A stretch of 64,000 nucleotides of DNA from Heliocidaris erythrogramma (Eukaryota > Echinodermata > Echinoidea > Camarodonta > Echinometridae), in NCBI GenBank assembly GCA_025617745.1, contig CM046853.1:49964934-50028933 (forward strand), in the 5' to 3' direction. Below the pieces are notes generated by a model. It made no database searches, was not told the origin of the DNA, and was given only the letters and a program-made list of their open reading frames with translations. Positions within the stretch are counted from its first letter, which is position 1. The number at the start of each line of letters is the position of its first letter. Shown here one piece after another: positions 1 to 11,009 of this stretch. The position numbers and the translations under genes were made by a program.

Positions 1-1183
1 TACTGTATAAAAATATAAATCTTTTCCCAAAGAACAAGCATAAATTATGATCAACTATGACTCTATTACATCTTTCATTATGTTGCACTGCACACAAGAA
101 GTTTTAATACTTTGTAAAAACAAAGAAAAAAAGTACAAGTAGCATCCAGTGTGCGAAAATTGTAACTTTTCATATAATCCTGTTTCTAGATAGGTCCAGA
201 ATCAATTCCACAATTGATCAAAACACAAACTTAGTAGACCAAACATATTTGTCAAGGACACAAATGTTTTGATATTGTGTCTCTTGAATGATGCTACAAT
301 GTACATGTATGCATAATCAAAATGTTCACAAAACAATAGTAATTTCTTTGAAATCTATGTCAATGGTTATATTAGTATCACAGGATAAGTAGATTTCCAC
401 CTCAAAATACAAGGTACATTATTGAAAATTGTGGCGTTTTTTACACTTAATAACAAATTATTTTAATCATATCCACATGGTTCTCCTTACGGATTTTAGA
501 ACATGCAGGCATTCAAATTTTCTCCCAAACATCTATAATATCTCCCCCCCCCCTTTTATTTTGCCTCTTAATTATATTTATACAACTACAACAAATAACA
601 TTAATTTTGTGCCTTGAAAAACAACATACATCCCTTTCCTAATCACAATAAAATGCAAAATAGAGTCAGACATAAACTTTATACGTACATCACATCACTC
701 ATCACCCTGTATTTTACCAAACAAACTAAATCCAATCAAGTTTAATAAACAGTTAAGAGCTTTGTCTATTAAAGTTCCTTGATTTAATGTGACAGTAGAC
801 TGATTTAAAAATCCATTTTGGGTTACACTTCTTGGGCCATAATGTTTGATTTACTTAAACACATATTGATCATAATGCAATTAGCTTTGGTGATGGGATG
901 CTTCTAAAGGCGAATTCATCATGGATCACAATGTCAGATGCTAAAATTCTTGCTGAAAATGTGACTAAATTCTGAAAGCTTTATGCGATCCCTAAATGGT
1001 AGACATCTTTATTGCATGGCATTCAAAGTTAAAGTACATGTACATTAAGATTTTGTCAAATAACCACATATTTTGCTCTTCCAGATTGTAAACATAACTA
1101 CAGTAATTCAATGAATGCTTTATCCTCTTCCTTGAGGGGCATGTTCCTTTCACTGAAATAAGCTATTATCAAGATGATATACA

Positions 1184-1424
1184 GGTCATTCTTTAGGGTT
1201 AGGGCAAACTTATGATGATGTCCATGTAACGGTGGTATGAGATCTTCTATTTCACATGGAAGATGAAATCATCTGTTGAAGATTTTTATGAAATGAATAT
1301 GTATAGCATAGTAGTGCCCAGCCAGAATCATTACTGTTTCAGTTGGTACTCTTTCAAAGCTTTTCTTAAAATGCACTTCTTCTTTAACCACCGTTATTAA
1401 ATGGACATCACATACAAGTTTTTA
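1184..1424 (+). repeat. Partial copy of the TGGGTCATTCCA MITE
   Basis: Closely similar over about 240 bases to the complete element at 46151-46568, sharing for example TGTCCATGTAACGGTG and the block running from ATGAGATCTTCTATT to TCTTTCAAAGCTTT. It keeps a degenerate left end (GGTCATTCTTTAGGGTT) but lacks the right half and right terminal repeat, so it is a truncated relic. Confidence 0.75.
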
Positions 1425-1644
1425 CACCATATAGGGACTATGGGAATGCAAATAGTTTACCTCGCCGCGAACAAATGGCTTATATACGTCAGGGAAAGTT
1501 AACTCCATTAGACAATACTACTATAATACTAGGCAAGGAAGTTACTAATACCTAGGGACTGGATATACAGAAAATTTACTACTTTATTGCACGACCAATG
1601 AGAAGATCTGAAAATGAACATCCTCATGTACATAATTAGCAATT

Positions 1645-1945
1645 TTGCACATTTAATGAGCTGTGACCTTTGACCTTTGACCTACATACTCGAACTATAC
1701 CATGTACCGTCTTACCAAATTTCATTAAAGTCTGTAAACCATTACTAAACTTATCATTTTTCAGATTTTTGCATATTTAATGAGCTATGACCTTTGAGCT
1801 ACATGCTCCAAAATCAAGCTCCGGATTTTCGCATATTTAATGAATTTTGACCTTTGATGTACATACTCCGAAATCGAGCTTGGGCTGTATTTTGACACCA
1901 TATACCTCCTTATCGAATTTCACTAAAATTTGTCAAACATTACTA
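1645..1945. repeat. Tandem repeat of TGACCTTTGACC units
   Basis: Three degenerate units share 'CATATTTAATGA', then 'TGACCTTTGA', then 'TACATACTC(C)GAAATC'. The block leads into the dispersed repeat at 1960 and then into GACGGACGG. A similar but longer array lies in HAT1 intron 8 (41455-42035). Both end next to a GACGGACGG run, which suggests a shared repeat architecture. Confidence 0.7.
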
Positions 1946-1952
1946 AAGTTAG

Positions 1953-2056
1953 TAAACGAAGAAGCTTGATGGGAGGAATTTTTAATTTGTAAACAAATTT
2001 TTAGGCATTTTACTCCCAGTGTTAAAGATCGTATGCTCGATCTGTAATGAAAAACT
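1953..2056 (+). repeat. Dispersed repeat R1 (GAAGAAGCTTGATGGGAGG...)
   Basis: About 100 bases beginning GAAGAAGCTTGATGGGAGG and ending GATCGTATGCTCGATCTG. The same unit occurs at 28376-28440 (partial), 28636-28735, 28920-29017 (inverted) and 56970-57081. In the 28.6-29.0 kb copy it forms both arms of a foldback element, so it behaves as a mobile inverted terminal repeat. Confidence 0.8.
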
Positions 2057-2112
2057 AAAGTTATCGAACGGAAACCGATTTGTTACGGACGGACGGTGGC
2101 GTTGCTACATGT

Positions 2113-2142
2113 ATATCCCCTCCGACTTCGTCGGCGAGGGGA
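2113..2142. repeat. Short palindrome in C/G-rich repeat
   Basis: ATCCCCTCCGAC and GTCGGCGAGGGGAT face each other around TTC, giving a 12-13 bp stem. It sits 20 bases after a GACGGACGG run and is probably the terminal part of a dispersed repeat. Confidence 0.5.
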
Positions 2143-3035
2143 TAAAAAAGGGCAAATTAAATGTTTAAAACTTCATGCACTCTTTCTGTACACTGCCTTT
2201 CATGTCCTCTCTTTCAGATCTTGTATCCTTTCTGTCATGCTCAACTGCATGTCTGCCAATTTCTTCCAAGGTCAAGTGACATCCTAATTCATAAATGTAG
2301 CTCATAGTATGTAGGCCTTAATTTTACATTCATTTGATGTACTCTAATAATATAACACTTTACATACAATTTTAATATTTACAGATTTACTGTCCAGAAA
2401 ATCACACATTTTCTGCATCTAAGTAATAAACAATATCAAATAATAGCATTTCCATAGTTTGGCCATAAAAAGTAAGAATTATTTTCTAATGCAAATGTCA
2501 AGACATTACTATGATCTAAATTTTCCACTCTGCACTGAGTTGAAGTCAGGGGTGTCTATCCATTTTTCGGATGGGGGGGGGGGGGACAAGACAGCCTAAC
2601 ATAACAATGTTCACTTCGCACTCAATTTTTCTAACGCCTCTTAATTACCAGCTTCTCCACGGTTACATGAAGCATTGAAAATTGGAGAATTTGCGCAGGG
2701 AGCGCCTGGCGAAATTGAAGTCTGATCGTGTAATACCTTTTGTATTTCATTGTGTTTTCATTCACAAAGTTTTGTATCATTTTCCCTTATTTTATTTTAC
2801 ACCTCTGGATTGATTGGGGGGAGGGGGAGCAAAACAATATGACCCCCCCCCCCCCATTTTCTGCAAGCCCAGAATCCATGCCCCTGTTTGAAGTACACAG
2901 GTACCCAGTAGGAAAAATATCCTAGAAAAAATTAAAAATTGAAAACTGCTGGAATAATTATAATATTCATTATTTTGTATCCTAGGGGAAAAAAAACACT
3001 TTATACACCCAACCATTAATTTCACTATTAGATTA

Positions 3036-3036
<1 letters not shown>

Positions 3037-3073
<37 letters not shown>

Positions 3074-3345
3074 ACTCTAACTGCGACTTAGGGCGAAATC
3101 TTTTATATCATTCTTTTGTTACGTTTCGCCCTAACCCACACTCGCTTCGCCCGAACGTCGAGTTTCTATTGTGACGAAATAAACCTATTGTTAGGTTTCG
3201 CCTTAAGTCGCAGTTAGGTAAATTATCATTACTACTATTATTGTTATCATTATTATTATTGTTGTCATTATTATCATTATTATTAGGGTCTATCTATGAT
3301 TAATATTATCATTGTTTTTGTTATCATTATTATCTATTATTATTC
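3037..3345. repeat. ATT/ATC microsatellite
   Basis: Runs of ATT (3037-3071) and of ATT/ATC/GTT triplets (3220-3345) flank a 141-bp inverted-repeat element, so the element appears to have landed inside the microsatellite or seeded it. Confidence 0.8.
3077..3217. mobile_element. MITE with CTAACTGCGACTTAGGGCGAAA terminal repeats
   Basis: Left end CTAACTGCGACTTAGGGCG and right end CGCCTTAAGTCGCAGTTAG are near-perfect inverted repeats of about 22 bp. The interior holds further GTTTCGCCCTAA motifs. No open reading frame is present, so it is non-autonomous. Confidence 0.7.
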
Positions 3346-4368
3346 TGTCAAAACATATTGCTGATAATGTGCATTAGGTATTCAGGTAAAAAACAAGTCA
3401 AAATATTGAAAAAGGCCTTATTTCAGAAATTTTATTCCCAAGCCTCAAAATGTCTTTCATGTCAAAACTCCTGAACCACGTGTAAAATGAATGAGTGCGC
3501 AGACATGGGCACCATTGTTTTGTCAATGTTGAAATGACATGGCTGCCGTTTCTTGTGAAATGGCATTGTTCTTGCTCTTAGTTTGATGTGATTTTTTGCA
3601 AACTTACTCTTTAGAATATCAGGAATAATATAAAATTAAGCTCTAGGGGAATATTAAGTAAATTCTTGTTCATTTTCAGGTCAAAACCTTAGGTGTGCAG
3701 ACATAGTCACAGGGCTCCCCATCATACATTTTCAAGTCGAGTCAAGGTGATCCCTTTGCAGCAAATGTAAACAAAGAAAATTGGTATCCGGAATGGTAGA
3801 TTGTCTCCCAAATAGGCTACCAAAATGCTTGACAAAAGTCTCTCAGTCTCATAATGGAGACAGTCTCCCAAATGGGAAAGAGTCTCCCATATTGGCTGCA
3901 CTGGCACTATTACTCATTGACCATGTTTACTTTAATGGTCAGAAAAAACTTTCTTTTTTTAATTCACACATGTCATGATTCACTTAATTGGTCACATTTT
4001 CTGGCTTCTTAATCTTATGTCTTTTATGAAAAATAAATGAGGCCATATATTCAACACATTCCATTTTAATTTCCGCACTGTTATCATTACTACATGGTCA
4101 CATACGGGTAGCCAGAATGAATAAGTGAACAACAATACAAATACCAACCCCCATGTTCCACTGACCGTCGAACACGGTCCGGGGATCCACCCCCTTTAAT
4201 TTGGCCTCGTATTACAAACCTGCTAGGCCTAGTGCTAAGTACCGTACATGTACAGACGCATAGCCATAGCCCAGCGGCCAGTAAAATCGGGTTTTTCAGT
4301 CATAATTAACATTGCACAGCGACATTTTCACCTCTATGCTACAAGTGTAAAATAATTCGAATACTCAC

Positions 4369-4426
4369 TCAAAGAACCGTCATCAAATTTATCAAATTCC
4401 CAGCCAGATTTAGATTCTCCCGTCAT
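4369..4426 (-). CDS. Candidate first coding exon of an unidentified gene
   Basis: On the minus strand an ATG (4424-4426) in the context TCTAAAATGACGG opens 19 codons reading MTGESKSGWEFDKFDDGSL, followed by one base and a good donor, A|GTGAGTATTC. The acidic, Trp/Phe-containing composition looks like protein, and the start lies in a low-repeat patch. I could not identify a family or find the next exon between 1 and 4300, so the gene may extend past the left edge. It could be a chance ORF beside a donor-like site. Confidence 0.35.
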
Positions 4427-6760
4427 TTTAGATTAAATTCATATGTTTCTCTGTACGGTAAATCACGGGATCCGGTCATAATTTTGTACAGGAAATTCAC
4501 TGAAATGTTCATTCGCCCCGAATAAACTCGTACTGCAATACAGTCGCACCTGCATGTAACGTGTGCAACTTAACTGGGGGAAAAAAAAAACACCCCTTCC
4601 CCGATCCCCCCTCCCACCCCCATAATTGCTGGATGTGCTCCATACCTAGCAGTTTTTATACCCGTTGCACAAGATGCGTAAAAATTAATTCGAACGTAGG
4701 CAATTCGCGAATGCCATAATTTACTGTAATCCAATGTTTGCTTTGTGCACTAACGTAGGCAAAGCTTAGGGAGGGGGACGGGGGGGGGGGGGGGGGGGGA
4801 CAATTTCCCATAAAGCTTTGTCGATAGGGTAAAAATGAACCCACACAGTGACATAGACCTGCCAACAAAATGTGTGATTTACCAAAATATAAAATAAAGT
4901 CGTGCCCGAATTTCCATGTTTAACAGTAATGTAATAATTTTTGTAAGCTCTGACAGTTCATTTGGATATTTCATTCTATAGAACTATAGGGCAATATAAG
5001 TATTGATATATTATGAGGTGGGGCAGGGTTATAGGATTATAGTTATTACACAAATTTTGAAGGAAAAATGGAAGCCACCACCTCAGAGTTGGGTAGCAAG
5101 GCCGATTAATTATTACATTTGTATACTAACATTTCTATGGAGGAAATTACGTCGTCACCGTGACCATATCGAAATATATATATTTTGCGGGATTTTTTTT
5201 TCTTTTGAGCCGGAGGGCTCGTGTCCACTAACGGCCCCGACCAATTAACATCTAGAGAATACTAGACTAGTATCAGTCAGGCAACCATCAAATCACTGTG
5301 GGCAGTTTTCTTTGTAATCATTTATATTGGTTCCAAAAGTCGCTCAGTGGGGGGGGGGGGGGGTATCAGATTTTATGGGGTCCAGTTATCCTTCATGATT
5401 CTCCGACAAGAATTTTTTTTTAAAGGTTATCAGTTTTAAGGGGGGCAAAATGCTCTTACAAAGGGGGAGGGGCGGCACGTGCCACTGTCCCCCGAAATCC
5501 GCAACTGGATTAAGGGACCCAGCGGAACATTTTTCAAATATTAGTTGGCATATCGATTCCATAACTTGCAGCATATAATTACTATTAATATTTTCTTAAT
5601 ATTGTATTTCTCATATTATTTTGCAGATCAAAGAGCAGCAAACATTTTGAGAGCGGCGACAGTCGGCGGTAATGTATTAAGCAAATATTTATAGCGTCAA
5701 AATAAGACCAAAGTCACCAAACAACTGCTTTTTAATCTTCTTGGCGGACTGCATGGCCCGTGGACCGGCCCGTGGACCTCATTTTGAAAACTCGGTTTCG
5801 CGAAAACAGTTTGCCCCCAACATTCCATCGAACTCATTTGCTTCAATAATCCTGATGGGGTTTCAGACTCGATCAAGCGCCGCCCATCCCATTCCTCACT
5901 AAAGATAACAAATTTTTGCCACCAAAAAATGGAGAAATGTTTGGCAGAGGGAACAAAAACTTTTTTCTTCTTCTTTCTCTCCTACTTTGTTTCTCCCAAT
6001 GGAACGAGTCGTCATCTAAATTTTGACTGATTTTGGGGGGCCGATTTAAGAAACAAAATATCAGACCACAGCGCCATCTGCGTCCTGAACGTAGTATCAT
6101 TTCGCAACAACCGGCGCAGCAGCCTACATGTGAACCCAGCTGAGACTGAATAAATCTAATATTTTTGCCGTGTCAGTCCTATCTGTGAGTATTCTCGATT
6201 CATTAAACCATCACTTTCTTATTCGACGATGATTTGAAATTTTTTAAAGTATAAATTTATGTTTTACACTAGCCTTTTCGAACATAGCATTCGGGTACCA
6301 GGGTACGGGTCCGGTCTCTCTGCGCCTGTGCCGGCAATTTAATGTGGGGAAAGTTCAGGGAGGTCTGGTTACGTCATTGTGCGTACGTGCAGTGTTAGTG
6401 ATGGCATGTCATGCGGGAATTTACAACAGGACATAAAAGTTTTCTGTGTCTGTGATCCCACAGTTTAGTTAGATGATAATCGCAGCATGCCATTCACTTA
6501 CCATGATGATGCACTGATCTGCTCATTTGAAATTACAGTGTTTTTATTTTAGGTAAAGTATGATTTAACTGTAACTAAATGGTATAAATTTGGTCAATTT
6601 CAGACCCTAATTTTTTTTAATTTTTACTTTCAGTCATATTAAATTCAAATATCACATTTGTCTGAATAAAGTTTTAACAAATGATTATAATTAATGTCAT
6701 AATGTTATTCCAACTGCGGTTTTAACATTTCATATGGACTTGATCTTTCCTCTTTTCCAG
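4427..6760. other. Intergenic region between divergent starts
   Basis: Contains G-runs at 4780-4799 and 5350-5363 and scattered repeats. A possible 5' untranslated exon for the HIG1-domain gene ends at 6184, where ATCT is followed by the donor GTGAGTATTC; its start is not determinable. No coding exon is seen. Confidence 0.5.
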
Positions 6761-6883
6761 GTGTATCCTGTCTTCTACATCTTGACGGAAAGAATAAACA
6801 TTTTGATTAAGCACTCCAAGTTTGGAAAATATCTTGACCCAATTTCAGGAGTTTTGGAGGCACCATATTAACATCATTTGAAA

Positions 6884-6977
6884 ATGTCTAGGCCTGTACC
6901 AAGGATAGATTATGAAGAAGAGTCGCCAACTGGCAAGCTGAAAAGGAAAGCCCTAGCTGATCCATATGTACCAGTTG
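6884..6977 (+). CDS. HIGD1A: HIGD1A-like coding exon 1
   Basis: Encodes residues 1-31 (MSRPVPRIDYEEESP to PYVPV) plus one base; donor G|GTAAGATTC. The transcribed exon starts at 6761 after TCTTTTCCAG. Confidence 0.93.
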
Positions 6978-7511
6978 GTAAGATTCTCAAATGATATTTT
7001 AAAAAATTTTTGTAGACAAAAGAAATTGGATGTTGTGTTTTTCAGCACCAAATGTTTCACATTGTGACAAAAAAACAAAAAAAATATTTAGTAGCTACAT
7101 GTATATGCCTAAGATAATGTTTACCTAACTTTATTTTTGTAATAAATTCTAGTAGAATTTCACTGAAATGTAGGTTGAACAAGTTATTTGTTGCAAATGA
7201 ATATGCATTCCTGGATGTAATTATCATTTACAGTAATTGGAAATTCAATTCAATTAATTGTAATTCCATGTAATCTTGTAATGCTTCTGCTTCATGTATC
7301 ATATCCCTTCAATTCCACCTATGCAGGTATCTTGGGATTCTGTGGTGCCTTAGCATGGGGTGCCTACTCCTACAAAAGCCGAGGAAATACATCAACATCC
7401 ATCTTCCTAATGAGACTTCGAGTCGTTGCCCAGACTTGTGTCGTAGGAGCTATGGCTATTGGTGCAGGAGTAACAATGATGAAAAGCTATTCATCTGAAA
7501 AGAAGACATAA
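6884..7511 (+). CDS. HIGD1A: HIG1 domain family protein (HIGD1A-like), whole gene span
   Basis: Two coding exons (6884-6977, 7327-7511) join to 92 codons plus stop; vertebrate HIGD1A is about 93 aa. The product is a small inner-mitochondrial-membrane protein. In the known family such proteins assist assembly or modulation of respiratory complexes III and IV and respond to hypoxia. Seen here: a hydrophilic N-terminus ending ADPYVPVG, a first membrane segment (about residues 32-47), the loop SYKSRGNTS, the family signature (Q/I)x3(R/H)xRx3Q as IFLMRLRVVAQ, a second membrane segment starting at about residue 68, and a basic tail ending SEKKT. The intron interrupts the Gly codon of PVG. The acceptor at 6760 places 123 bases of 5' UTR before the ATG. 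HIGD1A is favoured over HIGD2A by the N-terminal YEE...GKL.RKA pattern and the length. Confidence 0.93.
7327..7511 (+). CDS. HIGD1A: HIGD1A-like coding exon 2 (terminal)
   Basis: Follows the acceptor ATGCAG; encodes both membrane segments and the signature IFLMRLRVVAQ, ending at TAA (7509-7511). An in-frame ATG upstream at 7281 lies in the intron and is not the start. Confidence 0.94.
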
Positions 7512-8122
7512 TTCCAGGGATGTATTTGTGAAGAAGATGCTAGGATTGCCAAATCGAAAGATAGAAAAGTAATGTTATAAGCCTCATTGGTGCGACTAAC
7601 TGGTAAAATGGGATGGCAGTGTCAAGGTGTTCTGCTGTAAAGGGCTAAAGGCCCTTGCAGTTTTCTGTCAATTTTTGATGTAAAGTACCAGGGATTTATT
7701 GGATTTTTACCATAACCCTGTCTTTCTGAGCAGTGCAAAAGAAATCTCAGAACAGGCATTGTGAAATACAATTTAAGGAAAACTTTTGCCTAAAAGAGAT
7801 GAGTTCGTGTATCCCTGGTGTTGACTAAAATTGGTTGATGCATTTAATTCCTTGCTTTGACAGCAATAATTTAAGCGATTAATTGTGATGAAATAAGGTA
7901 TTACTATCTATCATTTGCAAACAACTGATAAATAGCAGCAGTTAAAGAGGTTAAACTCTTTATTACTGCCAGTAAAAATTGCATGGACATAAAAATGGGG
8001 AAAGGTGGATCTCGAGCAGATCTTTTGGAAAGGATATATCTCTCATTCATTTAGAATGAAGAATACTGCAGTATTGTAACTTTTGTGACATCATCCTACA
8101 TGTTTTTGCCACATGCACCACC

Positions 8123-8353
8123 AATAAGCCAGTTCGTAATTACAATTTGAGCATGTGCAGATAAAGGTCATTTGTACCGAGCACAATTGACCTTTATACA
8201 CTGTCATTTTGTCCGGCATTTTGTACGCACCACGATGTGTGCACCAGTATGATTTTTACATGTTAAAAAAGTAGCATGTCCACCAAAACAAATGCTCGTG
8301 CACGTATAAAGTGGGGTCATTTCCGGGGCATTTGTACAATGAACTGGCTTATT
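8123..8353. mobile_element. MITE with AATAAGCCAGTTC terminal repeats
   Basis: AATAAGCCAGTTC at the left end is matched exactly by GAACTGGCTTATT at the right end. The 231-bp interior is non-coding. Confidence 0.65.
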
Positions 8354-8584
8354 CACAAAGGTTATTGAAGAGGCATTATGCTAAAGAGTTGTTGACATCT
8401 TATGTATTTTTAAATTAACAAGCTAATAGGATCGAAATCACAAATATTGTATGTGTGTATTTGCATGAAAGAGACATTGAAATGATGAAATCATAGGTTT
8501 TTATTGTTTTACAATGTGTATTCTTCCAGGCACATTACAGGGCAGCATTTAAAAATTAGAGTGCGTGATTGTGCTTTCTTACTA

Positions 8585-8761
8585 CAGTGGAAACTCAGTA
8601 TAACGAGGTCCTTGGGACCGTCAAAATTACCTTGTTATAGCAGGAATCTTGTTATATCAGGTTAAAAAAACAATAGAATACAAAGAGCTGGGACTAGGAA
8701 TATTACCTTGTTATATCAGGAATATTTTTATATCAGACCTCTTTATAATGAGTTTCCACTG
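8585..8761. mobile_element. pogo/Tc1-like MITE (CAGTGGAAACTC ends, TA target)
   Basis: Inverted ends CAGTGGAAACTCAGTATAAC and TTATAATGAGTTTCCACTG lie directly between TA dinucleotides (8583-8584 and 8762-8763), the target duplication of the Tc1/mariner/pogo group. Related copies are at 10829-11009, 35274-35449 and 36937-37140. It is 177 bp, with no ORF. Confidence 0.8.
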
Positions 8762-10470
8762 TATTGATTTCTTCAGAAAGTTTAAAGATTTTTGTGCAAG
8801 AAACTAATTCATTTAAAGCACAATTACATTAATATTTCAGTTATTTTCCTTGTCGAGATTATGATATACCCCCTCTAAATTGTGACAAAGGGAATTCTAA
8901 TAGAACTCAGAAAAGTAACCTGAAATATTGTAATATCTTGGAAGCCATAGCATACAACATGAAAATTTATCTGTACACGAGTCAGGTTGCGTGAAATGAG
9001 GCATTCTTCCTTGACAGTGGCAAAAGGCAGTCTGAGAAGACTTTCGAAAATTGATGGTTGTTTTTGCAGTAATCAAATAGTTTCAGAATTTCTGTGAAAT
9101 GAGACCAAACATCAGCATTTACGATTGCAGTGAAGAAAATATATTGAGAATTCAAAGTCGGGATGTAGGATGTATTTGGCTGAAATATTGCTTTACATGT
9201 AAATGTACATGTTTTAATTTGCAGTTTGGTTTTGTCATTCATAAGCTGTATGATTTTGTTCTTAATTTATAACATACTGTGTGATAGTGTATGACTGAGT
9301 ATATTCATATTGGATGTTCCTTTAGTTTAAAAGGAATATAAATATATGAGGAAGAATTCTCTTGATATAGCTGAATGGATGTTGATTTCTATATAATTTA
9401 TTTCTTGTAATCATCTTGTAAAATGTACAGGAATTATAAATAGTGTGCAACATTGTGATTGTGTTATAGGATGAGAAATATTTTGATATTAATTGGAGAA
9501 ATAGCTCTTTAATTTTAATCATACTTTTGCCAATACTGAATGTTCAGCTTATCAAGAGAAAAAATATGAAATTTTATTTTGCAGTTTGGGGTGCTCTTTC
9601 ACTATCATTTATGCATTGCTAAAGAATTGTTGCAAAGAGCAGGGTAAAATCTGTGATTAATCATGCTTCGTTCGGAAATTCAGATCAAACGACCTAAACC
9701 AATTTCATATTTTACACCATCTACATGTATACTAGAAAGTAGGATCTGTAAAGGGTATATTAGATGGAATATTATGAACATGAACTTTGGACTTGAACTT
9801 TGTTTTCCATGCAAATGAAATTCTGCTTTGAGCTGGTAATCCCAGCCAATGGAAATGGCTAATGCTACATGAATATTAGATTTGCTGTGCAAAGGTTGAA
9901 TGTACCTGAAAAGAATAAAGGACAAGGAGGCCTGTTATGATGAAATATATAGGACTTCCAGTACACATTTCATAACACGTTTTTAAAAACCCATGGAAAT
10001 TTACAGATGAGAGAGGTCTATGTGTTGTCCAGTAGTTTGCAATATATCTATCACAACTTCACTTGGCAGGCTTTGCCTGTGATTGCATTTTTATAAAATT
10101 TGCCTCTATAGCTGTTTAAACCAAAGAGTATGTTCACATGTTTTAATGCTAGTATATCTTTACTTGTATATTTATGTGCATATGGTATAAACTAGAGAGC
10201 TATTGACAAAACAAGTTTAATTTTCTTTTCTTTTATCTGTCATGAATGAGGGAAGGGGGGAGGTGAAATATAACAAGAGCTCAGCGTCCAAGCGATCTGC
10301 TGTGATGTGAGAAAGAGGGGTCAAGAGATTTTAGAAGTAGAACCAGAGAGCTAACTGTGTCAAGTTGTGAGAACGGTAATAAGTACCTACGACAATAATG
10401 ATACAAAGACAATATAAGATTCCAAGTGAGTAAAAATGCTCTAAAAGATATAGATACAAAACCTCACCAA

Positions 10471-10628
10471 GGCCTGTTGCATAGAAATTTACCATTACTG
10501 GTAACTCTGCTATCAATGATAACTACCATGGTAATATCACTCAACAGCCAATCAAAATCAAGGTTTTCATGGGAGTTACCATTGATGGCAAAGTTACCGT
10601 TAATGGTAAGTTTTATGCAACGGGGCCC
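10471..10628. mobile_element. Harbinger-like MITE (GGCCTGTTGCATA ends)
   Basis: Left GGCCTGTTGCATAGAAA and right TTTTATGCAACGGGGCCC are inverted repeats, continued inward by TTACCATTACTGGTAACT against AGTTACCGTTAATGGTAA. The GGGCCCGTTGCATA type of end is common in short PIF/Harbinger-like elements of invertebrates. About 158 bp. Confidence 0.65.
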
Positions 10629-10828
10629 TGAGCATTTTGAATGGATGTGGGATGTTGGACCAAATTTGTTGTCAAGTTACCTAATAATTTTCTACATTAC
10701 ACAACAAGAACAAAAATGTGCTATTTTCAAATTTGCTGAAAGAATTTAAACTGGTCCTTGGATTTTCAGAATTCTATCCAACAATAGAAAAAGTTCCTCG
10801 TGGTCTTTTTCAGTGATGCCCCACTATA

Positions 10829-11009
10829 TGGTGGAAACTCAGTATAATGAGGTCTAATATAACAATATTCCTTATATAACAAGTTAATAATATTCTGGTC
10901 CCAAATCTTTATATTCTGTTGGTTTTTATTAACCTGATAGAACAAGATTCCTGGTATAACAAGGTAATTTTGATGGTCCCAAGGACCTTGTTATACTGAG
11001 TTTTCACTG
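10829..11009. mobile_element. pogo/Tc1-like MITE, second copy
   Basis: Same family as 8585-8761, with ends TGGTGGAAACTCAGTATAAT and ATACTGAGTTTTCACTG, flanked by TA on both sides. 181 bp, non-coding. Confidence 0.75.

Larger units (their letters stand above)
1..4368. other. Intergenic or intronic, repeat-rich left edge
   Basis: No convincing coding exon is visible on either strand. The stretch holds a partial MITE copy (1184-1424), a TGACCTTTGACC tandem block (1645-1945), a dispersed repeat (1960-2056), a short palindrome (2113-2142), C/G homopolymers near 2574 and 2833, and an ATT microsatellite with a MITE in it (3037-3345). If the exon at 4369-4426 (minus) is real, this region would be introns and later exons of that gene, but I could not find them. 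Confidence 0.6.
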
